Positions 25,256 through 36,353 of a stretch of 64,000 nucleotides of DNA are shown piece by piece. Source of the stretch: Tetrahymena thermophila SB210 (lineage: Eukaryota; Ciliophora; Oligohymenophorea; Hymenostomatida; Tetrahymenidae). The position numbers were made by a program, and so were the translations under genes. The DNA lies in contig NW_002476319.1 of the NCBI RefSeq assembly GCF_000189635.1, positions 1-64,000 on the forward strand. Direction: 5' to 3'. Every line of letters begins with the position of its first letter. The first letter of the stretch is position 1. The notes beneath the pieces were generated by a model that saw only the letters and a list, made by a program, of their open reading frames with translations, did not search any database and was not told the origin of the DNA.

Positions 25256-26749
25256 ATGGGTGAAGGCGGTAGTTCTGGCGATATAGAAGCTTTGGAGGTC
25301 TACGATCCAAAGGAAGTACTTCTTACTAAGGATCTTTTTTAAATGTCAAGAGACGAATAGAAAAGTGAAATTTGGAAGGTTGCTAACTCAGCCATTTCAG
25401 TTGGTATTGGTATTCTTTTGAGCATTCTCTTTTTATCAGTCAATTTGCACTTTGCTGGTCTTCTCTAAAATGACGCTATTCTTGGAGGCATAGGTTTAGG
25501 AAACATTATGATTAATTGCACTGGTTATTTCCTTTTGGTTGGTTTGAACTAAGGATTTGGATCTCTCTCTGCTCGTGCTTTTAGTGCCAAGTCTTCAATT
25601 TTAATGAAAAATTATTTCACTAAAGGAGCATTCACTGTTTTATGTGTCAGTATCTTTATGCTTGTTTTTATGTTTAATGTGTACGATATATTAGTCGCTT
25701 TGGGATAGGAAGAATAGGTTTCCTACTATGCTTCATAATATAGTTTAGGCATCATGTTCGGTTTAATTTGCCTATTTTTCTTTGATTTCTTAAGAAATTA
25801 CTTCAACTCAATGGGTATATACAATGAACCTATGTATATCTAGATTGTTTCTATTGTGACCTAGTATCTCTTTTGTTTTGTTTTCAGTGAGTATCTTGGA
25901 TATGGATTCAGTGGTATCATCTTTGCCACAAATATCAATTACTTTTTCTTACTTTTGATGGCAATCTGGCTTGCAAAAAAGAAAAATCTTGATATCATGC
26001 CTGAATGTAAAATGGATACAGTAAAGGTCAATTACAAGAAATACATCCATTTTTGTATGCCTATTGCACTTCCTATGGTCGTTGATATTTTCTGCTTTGA
26101 ATTAAACTCCCTTTTGATCGGATCTATGTAAATAAAAGCTCAATTCAATGCTCATATTATTATGTGCAATTTAGCTTCACTTTTCTACTCCTTCCCTCTT
26201 GGCCTCTGTGGAGCTCTTTGCACACTTATATCCAATGCAGTAGGACATAATGATCACGTTAAAGCCAAAAACTATTTTAAGATATCTTATATTGTAGGTA
26301 TTGGATTTGCTTGTGTTAGCACATTCTTGTTTGTATTTTACAAAAGAGAATTAGGCTTATTCTATACAAGTGATGAAGAAATCGTTCAATAATTTGTAAG
26401 CATTATGACTATTTTCTAATTCTTTATAGGTTTAGATTATCTCCAAGGTTCCCAACAAGGTATTCTAAAAGGTGTAGGATTAGGAAAAGTATGTTTGATG
26501 CTCTTTATAATCTGCTTTTATGTAATAGGTACAACATCAAGTTGCATTTTAGGTTTTGTCTTTGACTTACAGTTAATAGGTTTTTGGATAGGATTTGTAT
26601 TAGCTATAGTTACAGTATTTGCATCCCAAACATATGTTATGTTAAAAATAAACTGGTAGGAGCAAATTCATGAATAGCATGAACACTTACTTCAAGATAA
26701 GAAATTACTTGACGAATTATAAACTGAATTAATAAAATCAGAGCACTGA
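25256..26749 (+). CDS. MATE-family multidrug/toxin efflux transporter
   Basis: Single exon, 497 residues, ATG 25256-25258, TGA 26747-26749. The protein has a short polar N terminus and about twelve hydrophobic segments in two similar halves, the MATE fold. Family-like sites include a Gly-rich segment after TM1 (GGIGLGNIM), LNQGFGSLSARAFSAK in the first half, SFPLGLCGALCTLISNAVG at the start of the second half and LQGSQQGILKGVG in a later helix. MATE proteins export organic cations and toxins in exchange for H+ or Na+ across the plasma or vacuolar membrane. The tail after TM12 is short and charged (EQIHEQHEHLLQDKKLL). Substrate cannot be read from sequence. TAA and TAG glutamine codons occur throughout, as in the neighbouring genes. 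Confidence 0.93.
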
Positions 26750-28052
26750 TCATTTTAACTTAAAAAAGCTAGAAGATATTCAAATAAAATGTATCTTTCT
26801 TAGTTGCTAATGGTTTTTAAAAGTTACCCATTAAATTAACTAAAAGTTACTTATAAAATTAACTATTTCATTTCTCAAATTCAATATAATTTATAAGATT
26901 AAATAGATAAATATTAACATAAAATTATTAATATAGAACTTTTAATTTAATTTAACTTTAATATTTTATTTTTGTTTTATAGCTATCTGTTTTCTCATCC
27001 TTAAATTACATAAAATATTATATTCTAGAATTAATAAAACCATCGAATTCTCTTTGTAAATATTTAAAACTAGCAAACAGTAATATTAAAAAAGATATTA
27101 AATATTTTTTTTATATTTTAGATTTTTTTTGGTAGAAAGCAATATTTATTAAAAACAAAATAAAAAAATAAATTTGTTTTTAATTGGCAATTTAAATTCT
27201 TTTTAAATTAATAAATAAAATAAAAGTAAATATTTTATTTTAACGAAAATTGATTCTATAAATTGCTTACCAAAAATAACATCTTGTAATAAAAATTAAA
27301 TAAGAAAGTAATTTATCCTTCAAAAACCTTGAATGATATTTTTTATTCGAATATAACTTTTAACACAGCTTTTTGATTATAAAATAAAAATAAATTATTA
27401 ATTTAGGTAAATAATTTATAATAATATTTAAAATTAAATATTTTAATTTAAAAATCAAAATTAAAAAGTAATTGAGAATTTTTCATAAATATTTGATAAA
27501 TTTAAAATTAGATTCAGAAGCTTATAATAAAAGGAAATATTTTATCTATTTATTATTTATATGTCTAAATATATTAATGAAAAACTAGTAAAACTTAAAT
27601 TTTATTAAATTTGTTAAATTAGTAGCATAAACTAAAATCTTAGTTGATTAATTAAGCCAATCTATCTATTACTAAAATTAGTAAGGTCAAATTAAAAGAA
27701 AAAGAAATTTTATATAAAACAGAGTTAAAAATGAGTATATGAAAAAACTAAAATATATTAATTAATTTGATAAAAAGTAGAAGAAGAAATATAAGAATAT
27801 AAAAAGGACAAAAATAGTTAATTTAGAAATGTTAAAAGTTTTTTATTGTTTTTTGTTTATTTATTTATTTGTTTGTTTTTTTTATTTATTTGTTTACTTG
27901 CTTGCTTGCTTGATTTATTTTTAATTTTATATTTAAGTTTAATAAATAACAATGTTTTTTTAGTTTATTGATTCATCTCTTAAATATTATATTTTTTTGA
28001 AAATTAATTTGCTTGGTAACTGATGGCTCATTTTTAATCACGCTTAATTTGA
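26750..28052. other. Convergent intergenic region, 1.3 kb
   Basis: Holds the 3' UTRs of the MATE and kinase genes. A low-complexity tract of TTTA/TTTG and then GCTT tetranucleotides lies at about 27845-27915. No gene seen. Confidence 0.6.
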
Positions 28053-29882
28053 TCAATCGATATCATCTATGTTGTAACAACCATTTTGTTTGTTGTTATA
28101 AGTTTAATCAAAATTCATTTCGTTTCCATTTCCATTTTGACTACTTTCCTATTTAATAATACTATTATTGTTTTGTTAGGATTAGCTTGTTTAGTCTTGC
28201 TATTATTTTTAAAAAGGAGAATGTCCTTAACCATTTTAATTTTATCTATTAAATAATAAGCTTTATTGTTGCATCATAAGGTTACTATTTGCAAATAATC
28301 CTCCTCTTGCTTGTTATTATTAAAATTACTAATTTTATGTGTTGTTTACATTGCTTTATGGCTTTAATTGATCCATCACCATCTACTTTACTTCTGTTAT
28401 TGTTAATTTCTAGCCTCTCTTTCTATTTAATAGCTATTACAACTAAAGAACTAGTTAAAATTGTTATGCTACATTAATGTTTTAGGTAAAGTATTCTAGC
28501 AAACCATTCATTTAAGATTCATTCATGATATCATTATCTTGGCTGTCCTATGATTTTTATTGTTGAATTCCTGGATAACTTCCATTGCTTTCTTCATCCA
28601 TTCTATTTAAATTTGTATCTGAATGAATTTTATCTGAGAAACCACTTATTTGCTTTTCTTCTTCATCTATTTTTTCACTTTTCATGGAGAATGTTGAAGT
28701 TGGAGATGAAGGATTATGTGGCTATTTTTAATTCTAATCGTAAAGCTAATTTAATTGTAAATTTTATTGGTGCTAAAGATATGAATTGTTAGAAAAATCA
28801 GAATAGACTTATCTCAGATTTTCTACAGAGAAAAACTAAAAGAGTTCTTCCCAGCTTATTCTATCTTCCTCTTTTTATTGAAGCATTCTTCTAATAATTT
28901 ATTTTGTTTGCTAGTGAACTTTAGGAATCTCTGGAAATTGCAGTGGCTTTTTCAAGATATTATCCAACAAATCACAATAACTTTTACCTTCCCAAGCTCT
29001 CTTAGTATAAATCAACTCATAAAATATCATGCTTTTAATTTAGAAAAATTGTTAAAGTTAAAATGAAAAGAAACACTTTGAATAGAAATTACCCTAATGA
29101 CCAAATATCTGTTTTTGATGAGTAATTCTACTTTTATAAAATTTATGGTGACATGTAAAGCGGTGTGCCGACGAATGATGTGATTATAGGTTCATCCATA
29201 CCTGCTTCGACCACTTTGGAAAAGCCAAAATCTGCTATTTTAACGGTTTTATCATGCAAGAGAATGTTTTCAGGCTTTAAATCTCTATGAACTATATTAT
29301 TTTAGTTTAAACACTTGAAACCCTCAACTATCTAAAACATAATATTGATGCATTTTTCTTCCGAAAGGTTTTTCTGCTTTATGTACTTGTCTAAATTTCC
29401 TTAATTGCAAAACTCAACAACCATGTATAAATTGTTATCTGTTCTTAAATATAATAAAAAATAAATTAATCATTTCAGTCATGCTTTTAGAATTTCTAAT
29501 TTTATTTCTGCTACTAAAGCTTTAATCTGAGAAAACTTCTCAATCAAATAAAGAATATATTATGCAATATTTGTAATATAAATAACTAAAATATGTTTTA
29601 AAAAAAGAAAAGAAATTATTTTTACTTAATAACGTCATATAACTAAACTGTATTCTTGTGATGAAGCATTTACATATTTTTAATTTCATTTTTTAAAGAT
29701 GGTATTATCTTTTCAGGTTTAAACTTAAATTCTTTCAAAGGAACCATCTTAATTGCGACTATTTATTTATTTTTAGTGTTTTCTCCCTGAAAAACATATC
29801 CAAAAGTTCCTTTCCCAAGAATTCTATCCTTATATATTTTATATTGCTACACCATTTTAATATTTCTTTCACTATTGCTCAT
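28053..29882 (-). CDS. Ser/Thr protein kinase with Q-rich tail, ULK/ATG1-like
   Basis: 528 residues, ATG 29882-29880, TGA 28055-28053, with introns at 29444-29625 and 29032-29092. The kinase domain starts almost at the N terminus: Gly-rich loop GKGTFGYV (residues 23-30), VAIK with Lys45, HRDLKPEN at 138-145, DFG at 157-159 and GTPLYMSP in the activation segment. All residues needed for catalysis are visible, so it should be active. The usual APE triplet reads SPQ (MSPQIL). The last ~240 residues are Gln/Asn/Ser-rich with a short helical patch (LLEYFTQNINVAQQFQLVLQ). The compact domain and the sequence around [11 protein letters not shown] resemble ULK/ATG1-like kinases that are numerous in ciliates; CAMK-like groups are an alternative. 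Substrate and pathway are unknown. Confidence 0.9.
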
Positions 29883-32018
29883 TTGCTCCTATCCTTCTTT
29901 TTGTTATCTCATTAATAGCTAGGACTTTTTATTGATTTGTCCAAAATTTTTATAATAAATAGCTCTTTTTTAGTAAAATAAAAATTTTGTGTTTTTTTTT
30001 AATATTATTAATTTGCTTTTATAAAAAAGGTGATGATCGATCGATCTTAGTTCAAAACTAGAGATGAATTTTTCTAATGAATAAAATAGAAAAATTGATT
30101 AAATTTAGAGAAACGAGTACTCATTCATCTCCTTCTAAATTATATGATCTTTAAATCAATTCAAATATAGTTTAAAACAATCCTGGCCATAATTAAATTT
30201 TATTAAAATCAAAATTCTTAATTTAACTTTGCCATGAATTTTCATAATCTTTTTCTATTCATTTAAAATGATAAGATCTCATAAAAAATTTAAATCAGTA
30301 ATAGCGATGAATTCAGAATTTTCTTTCAATGAAAACTTACATTAAGTGCTTCATAAATTTGAATTATAATTATTTTCTTCTCCTTAAGTTCTAGATTTTT
30401 AGTATAAAAATAGTTATGCATAAATCTGATAAAAATACTATGGATAAAACCTAAATAAATATTTATTTAATTCAAATAAATTTAAATATTTTCCCAAAAA
30501 TTTTTTGATCTACTTAGTAATCTTTTAAAATTAAATTAATCGCAAAAACTTAATTATTTATTTTTCTAAGAAAAATATTAATAAATTTTTTATTTAATTA
30601 TTTAAATTCAAATTAATTTGTTAACAAAATAATATAATTTACTTTAAAATTGAGTAAAAAATATGTTACCATTTTAAAATAAAATTAAGGAGAAAAAAAT
30701 CATTACAAAAAATACCTTGAAAAAGTATTTTTAAAAAAGTTTTTTATTAAATTTTTTTTAAATATTCTAAAAAAGCTTGTTAAATTAATAATATTATGAT
30801 ACTTCAAACATAATTTAGAATAAATAAAAACATAAAAATTTAGTTAATTTAAATTCTAAAATATGTTGATTGAGTCATTAAATACAAAAAAAAAAATAAA
30901 ATGATTTTTAAAAGAAATAAAGCAATAAGTACGATTATAGTTAAAATTTAATATAAATGAATGGCAATTAATAAATTTACAAAATATTAATTATTAATAT
31001 TTTTAATGTTATCATTTAAATATTTATAATATATAAATAAAAGTACTTAGTTATTATAATAATCTATCTACTTGTTTTCTGGGTTTATTCCTCATTAAGT
31101 TTTCAAAAGTAATAAAATAATAGCTTAAATGTAATATTCAAATAAATAGAAATTTAGATTTTTAATTATTCTAAAGAATATTGGATTATGGTTAAAAATC
31201 AATTTGAAAAATTTATTATTATTATAATCATTTTTATATTAAATTTATGGATATATTTATAATATATAACAAAAGTAATTAATAATTAAAATAATCTCTC
31301 TTCTTATATCTCTTGATTTGCTTTTAGCGAATATTCAAATTAGCTCAAATTTATATTCAAAAAAAACTTTGAATTTTTTACTTTTTTATAAAATTCTAAA
31401 AATGTATGCTAAGAATTTTAAGAATGATGACTAAAATATAAAATTAAAATAAATATAATTTTATAAATTTAGTTAATTAGATTAAATTCTAAAATATATT
31501 TATTGATTTCATGATAAAAGATTTAATTAAAAGAATATAATTTTTAAGAGAAATAAATAAAATAATGAGCGAGCAAGATTATGGTTAAAATATAATATGA
31601 ATGAATGATTATATAATAAATTTACAAAAGCATTAATTATAATAATTATTTTTAATATTATAATTTATTAATATATTGATAATATATAAATGAAAGTACT
31701 TAATTATTAAAATAATCTCTTCTCTGATATATCATGATTTATTTCTTTTCTCAGTGAATTTTCAGATTATTCATTAGTGCTTATGATTAAATCTGTTAAC
31801 TGGTTGGATGGCTGAATTAATTGATTAATAAGTTAAAATAGATGTATTATTAGAAAATGATTGCTTCATGCTATTTTTAACTTATTTGAAAGCACAAGTT
31901 TAATTAATTAGATTTTTAAAAATAATTTTATTTTTGATATACAAATTAGATAGGCTCTACTGGTAGAGAGAAAAAATATAAATTTATTAATTTCTTTTAG
32001 GTGTTTTAAAAAGTATGA
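29883..32018. other. Intergenic region, 2.1 kb, with repeats
   Basis: Separates two minus-strand genes: promoter of the kinase at the left, 3' UTR of the N/Q-rich gene at the right. The stretch 30830-31750 consists of three diverged repeat copies, listed separately. No coding signal. Confidence 0.65.
30830..31750. repeat. Three diverged tandem copies, about 315 bp unit
   Basis: Copy 1 (about 30835-31090) and copy 3 (about 31468-31750) align along most of their length. Shared blocks in the same order are TTTAGTTAATT, AAATTCTAAAATAT, AAGAGAAATAA-like sequence, ATTATGGTTAAAAT-like sequence, ATAAATTTACAAAA and a closing AATATATAAAT.AAAGTACTTA followed by ATAATCTATC or ATAATCTCTT. Copy 2 (about 31160-31345) carries the central and final blocks only (GATTATGGTTAAAAAT, AATATATAACAAAAGTAATTAA, AAAATAATCTCTC). 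Spacing gives a unit near 315 bp. Not a coding repeat. Confidence 0.6.
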
Positions 32019-35000
32019 TCAGTACTAAGTATTTAAGTTGCGACGAGGAGATAATTTATTGAAAATATCTCTAGATTGAGAATCAACTAAATTTGGGTTA
32101 GCCTGAGAAGTGGGATATCTTTTTGAGGATACTGTCCCTGGAGCATTTCCAACTAATTGTGTTAGAGCAGAGTTAGAAGTTAGTGTTGAATTTCCATTCA
32201 AGCTGCTACTCATATTTTATTAATTAAGAGTATTTAAATTTTATTATTAGATATTATTTGTTGCACCCATGCCACCTGCGGATTGCATAGCATTATAACT
32301 ATTTGAATTCAAAAAATTTTAAAGATTGGAACTATTTGTGTTGTTTACTCCGCTTACTCCATTCTTTCCAAAGCTATTTACAAAATTATTATTATTATTT
32401 GTACTATTTAGGAGCAATGGATTAACACTTCCGTTAAAGTTAGAACTTGGTGAGAGAGGGTTAAGATTATTTGTATTTAATTTTGAGTTTGAATTTATAT
32501 TGAATGCTGTCTAACCAGTGAATAAAGTTGGATTGCTATTAAGGTAATTATTAAATGCTGAGTTGGGAGATGTGTAATTAGTGATATTATTATTAATGTT
32601 TCCGTTTTATACAGATGCAGAGTTTGTCCCTGCTGCAGTTGTCCCACTTGTATTATTCAAATTGTTAAGATTACTGATATTGTTTGTAGTGTTAGTAGAT
32701 AAGGAATTGATTGTTGTGGTTGATGAAGAATTTTATTATTGATTCTAATTTTATATATAATTTTATCCTATCATTATATTATTTAGCGCATTCGAGAATC
32801 CATTTGGAGGAATAGCCCCATTTGGATTTTATTATATGCAGTTATTGCTAAGAGGATAAAGTACCGATTTGTATTTTAGAGGAGATTTAGGCTGTATATT
32901 TTCCTTACTTTAAATACCAGTCTAATTATTTGTGATAGAAAATCTAGCTAAAGAATTAAGTTGCTCAGAGTTGATGTTGAGTGTGAAAATTAAGTCTTTA
33001 ACCTTAGCATACAATAAATTCTTGTTCCATTCGTCCTACTTTTTATAAAAGTAAATAAAAAGATTAATAAAAAATATAAACAATTATAAATAAAGGATTA
33101 CAGAGAGTGAGTTCGATTATTGGTGCTATCTGGAGTTGACAGTTGATTTCTAGAAATTCAAATTGTTTAAATTATATTTAGGGCTTATATTTTCATAGTG
33201 GCTAAACTTATTACCTAATTTAGAGAAAGGTGGGTTGTTCTGCTTAGGCTCTATAGAAGAAGGTACTTACTATTATTATTATTGTTGTTAAGCTGATTAC
33301 TGTGCTTGACTTCCAGCTTACTAGTTATTTAGTTAGTTAAGATTATTCATAAAGTTATGCACCCTGGGGCTCGAAGCTGAGGGATTGTTCAGATTACTCG
33401 TAGATCCATTCGTATTTAAATTAGATATGTGATTCGTTTTAATGCTGTGAGATTTTCTTCCTTGATCTTCGACACTGGAATTATGATGATGGTGCTGTTA
33501 ACTGTTTAGGTTATTTGCATTAGTCGAAGAATATAAAGCATTAGGCTATTGTTGCTGTTGTTGAAGTTAGTTTAAGTGTAAGCCAAGTTTACTACTGCGA
33601 TGTCCCATAGAGTATTCTTTATTTAAATTAGTGTTGCTATTACTTTAAGGAAGGTTTTATTGAGTTGATTATTATGGCTATTATTATTTAGACTACGAAG
33701 GAGAAAGCTGTAATTAAGCTTAATTAGCTGAATTGTTATTATTTTATTGCATTTGTTGAGTAGGAGAATTTATAATCTATGGCTATTGTGGTTACTGCTG
33801 CTATTAGCACTATTCTTTTTCTCTTGTAATCTGCTTAATGAGATATGGAAAGTTTACTTCTTCGTTCAACTTTAATTCATTTTTCTTAAAATTTATCTTT
33901 AAGGATGCATAGAGTTCAGTTTCAGATTACTTCATAGTCATTAAATAGTAAACTGGAAATTTGTTTTCAGCTTGAGTTACAGTTACAATATTTATTTTAT
34001 TATTGGCAGTAACTTCGCTTATTTGCATTTTCTTGCTTTTAAAAAGAGTTTATTCCAATTTATTATCCCTTAAATTAAATAACTCAATAGGTCTCTAGAG
34101 AGAAAGAGATAAAAGGAAAAGCCATTCTGGTTTTACTTCCTTCCAGCTTGGTTATCTTAACTTTTAAGCAAGTTTGGCTCTTTTTTCTTTTTCTGATAAA
34201 CCTCCTACTTTGTTTTCTTAGAGCTGCGAGAGTGAAGCACAAGTTGAGTAAAGAGAGTTTTGTTGCTATTAAGTTTAATGCTGTTAAATTTATTACATCA
34301 GAATTGAAGCGATAGCATCGTAGTCACATTCTTCAACAAATTCTGCAGCCAATTCTTTGATTAATATGACTAAGCTGTCTAAATAAAGAGGGTCATGCTA
34401 AACTTGGTACAAGAAAGCTTTTATCAATTTCGATGTATTTTATCCATGAAGAAGATATAATTGAATAAGTAAACCAGTATTTTTTGTAAAGGAAGCAATC
34501 AATTGATCTGATGTAAATATGTGAGTCGAGCTAACATGGATCTTTAGCTTTTTATTGTAAACTTTTAAGAAAATATCAATGAGTTATATCTTACTCGCTT
34601 GGCAAGTACTGTTTGGTTAAGATTCAGGATGAGGTAATTCACTAATTAAGTTAACAAAAAAGGCAATCGATGCTAATTTAAGCAAGCTGTTAGAGTTATT
34701 TTAAAGCTCTAAAACTGAAGTTTAAGCAAACTAAGTATTTTTTCCAAGTGATTAAATTCTTGTATGTTCTTTGAGGAATTCGCTAAATGATTTTATTGAA
34801 TAAAGATTTTCGTCCTTTACAAATGTAGATGTTTCATTTGGCAATCCATGGAAATTATTTATATTAAATTAGTTAGTGTGGTTATTGCTAGTTCCGTTAT
34901 GATTATTGTGATGACCATTTCCTTATTGTTAAGTTTGCTATCCATTTTGTTACTATTAATTCTTATTAGTTTTCTAGGATGACATCTTTTCAGGAGATTA

Positions 35001-36353
35001 CTGTGACTGTTAAGAATTAAAGTGATTATTATTTTCGCTACTTTGACTTGTGTTATTATAAATGCTGTGGGCATTTCCGTTTGCTTTGAAAGAGTTAGTG
35101 AACTTGGATGGGTTCATGGGACTGCTCTTCTCCAAATTTACATTATTATTAAGATGACTATAATTTTCTTTGCTGCTGTGCATGTTGGCCATAGCAGCTA
35201 CATTTCCACTACTAGTAAAATTGCTAACCTAAGAAGAGTTGCTATTCTATTAATTTGTAGTAGCTTTTGAGTTTGACTATTAATTTTAATAAATATTTCC
35301 TGTATTATTTGTAATATTGTTATTATTTGATGAAGACGTAGCTTAATTGAAGCTAGAGCGGTAGTTATTCCTAGAAGAATTAGGATTATTACTACCATTT
35401 GTATTACTATTGTACATATTAGTAGAAGATCCACCATTAAAGTTATTATTATTATTATTTTACGCTTATGAGCTACCTTGGTTGAATTAATCTCTGGTCG
35501 AAGATCGAGGCTATTCTCCCTTTTTTTAATTTTAAATGGTGTTAGATTAAAAATTACCAGCAGCTGTTTTGAACATATTCATGCTGCTCCCTGCAAAAAG
35601 TTCATTATTAAAAGAGCTGTAATTGCTATGCTAATTTGATCCATTAGAGTGATTAGTTGTTGAATTAAAGTAATTATTATTTGCAGGATTTTAGGACTAG
35701 CTATGTGGATATTATTAATTAGATGACTGTGGATGAGTGCTTTAGTTTTAATTATTACCATTCTAAACGCTGTTTGATCCAGAATTATTACTTTGGTAAG
35801 AAGATTGAGTATTCTTTATAAAATTGTTAGTCCTACCTTAAGTCTGTAATTAAGTCGTAGCATTCTAAGCTTGCAAGCCTACAGTGTTGTTGCTATTTCC
35901 TTGGTTGCTAAAGTTTTGACTTGAGTTAAAGTATGAACTATTTTGCTAATTGTCTTTCAGATTGTTGCTATTATTCGTTAAATTATTCTACTATCTTTGA
36001 GAATGATAAAGTTTGGTACTGTTTTTTGGAATATTTTCATTACTGCTATTTTGATAGGATTATTTAGAAGAAGATTAACTCTCGTTTTCTTCGTCTTTCT
36101 ACTAGTCCTGTGACTACATTTGCTTACTCTTTTGAGGCGAAGGCTATTCTGTTTCTTACATTTTAGAAATAAATGTAAATACTTAATGATAGTCAATAGG
36201 ACGATTTGAAATTAACTCTTTGAAATTGGTCCATTACAGCATCGACTTCTCATAATTTTGAAAACCTGGTTGACAAATTTGCATGAAGCCATCTAATAAA
36301 TCAAAGAGCATGTTTTCGCTCCCTAAATTATTACTATTGTTACTTTTACTCAT
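32019..36353 (-). CDS. Large N/Q/S-rich protein with one ordered domain
   Basis: 1,423 residues from ATG 36353-36351 to TGA 32021-32019, with one 63-bp intron (33039-33101); the spliced length is an exact multiple of three. The first 50 residues look ordered (MLFDLLDGFMQICQPGF). About 400 residues rich in Asn, Ser and Gln follow. An ordered, helical domain spans about 34830-33830 (SFSEFLKEHTRIQSLGKN, LLKLASIAFFVNLISELPHP, LIKAFLYQVQHDPLYLDSLV, LAAEFVEECDYDAIASILM, PEWLFLLSLSLQRPIELFNL). The rest is again Asn/Gln/Ser-rich and ends RRNLNTQY. The family is not recognised; prion-like composition suggests a regulatory or RNA-granule type protein, which is inference only. The open frame continues upstream of the chosen ATG (KNWFIPTLKQ), so an extra 5' exon is possible. 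Confidence 0.85.

Noticed and set aside
28289-29066. Three plus-strand ORFs opposite the kinase tail
   Set aside because: Antisense of the Q-rich C terminus and the last kinase subdomains.
35022-35270. Plus-strand ORF of 82 codons that looks hydrophobic
   Set aside because: Shadow of the Asn/Ser-rich minus-strand protein, whose codons give Ile, Val and Leu on the other strand.
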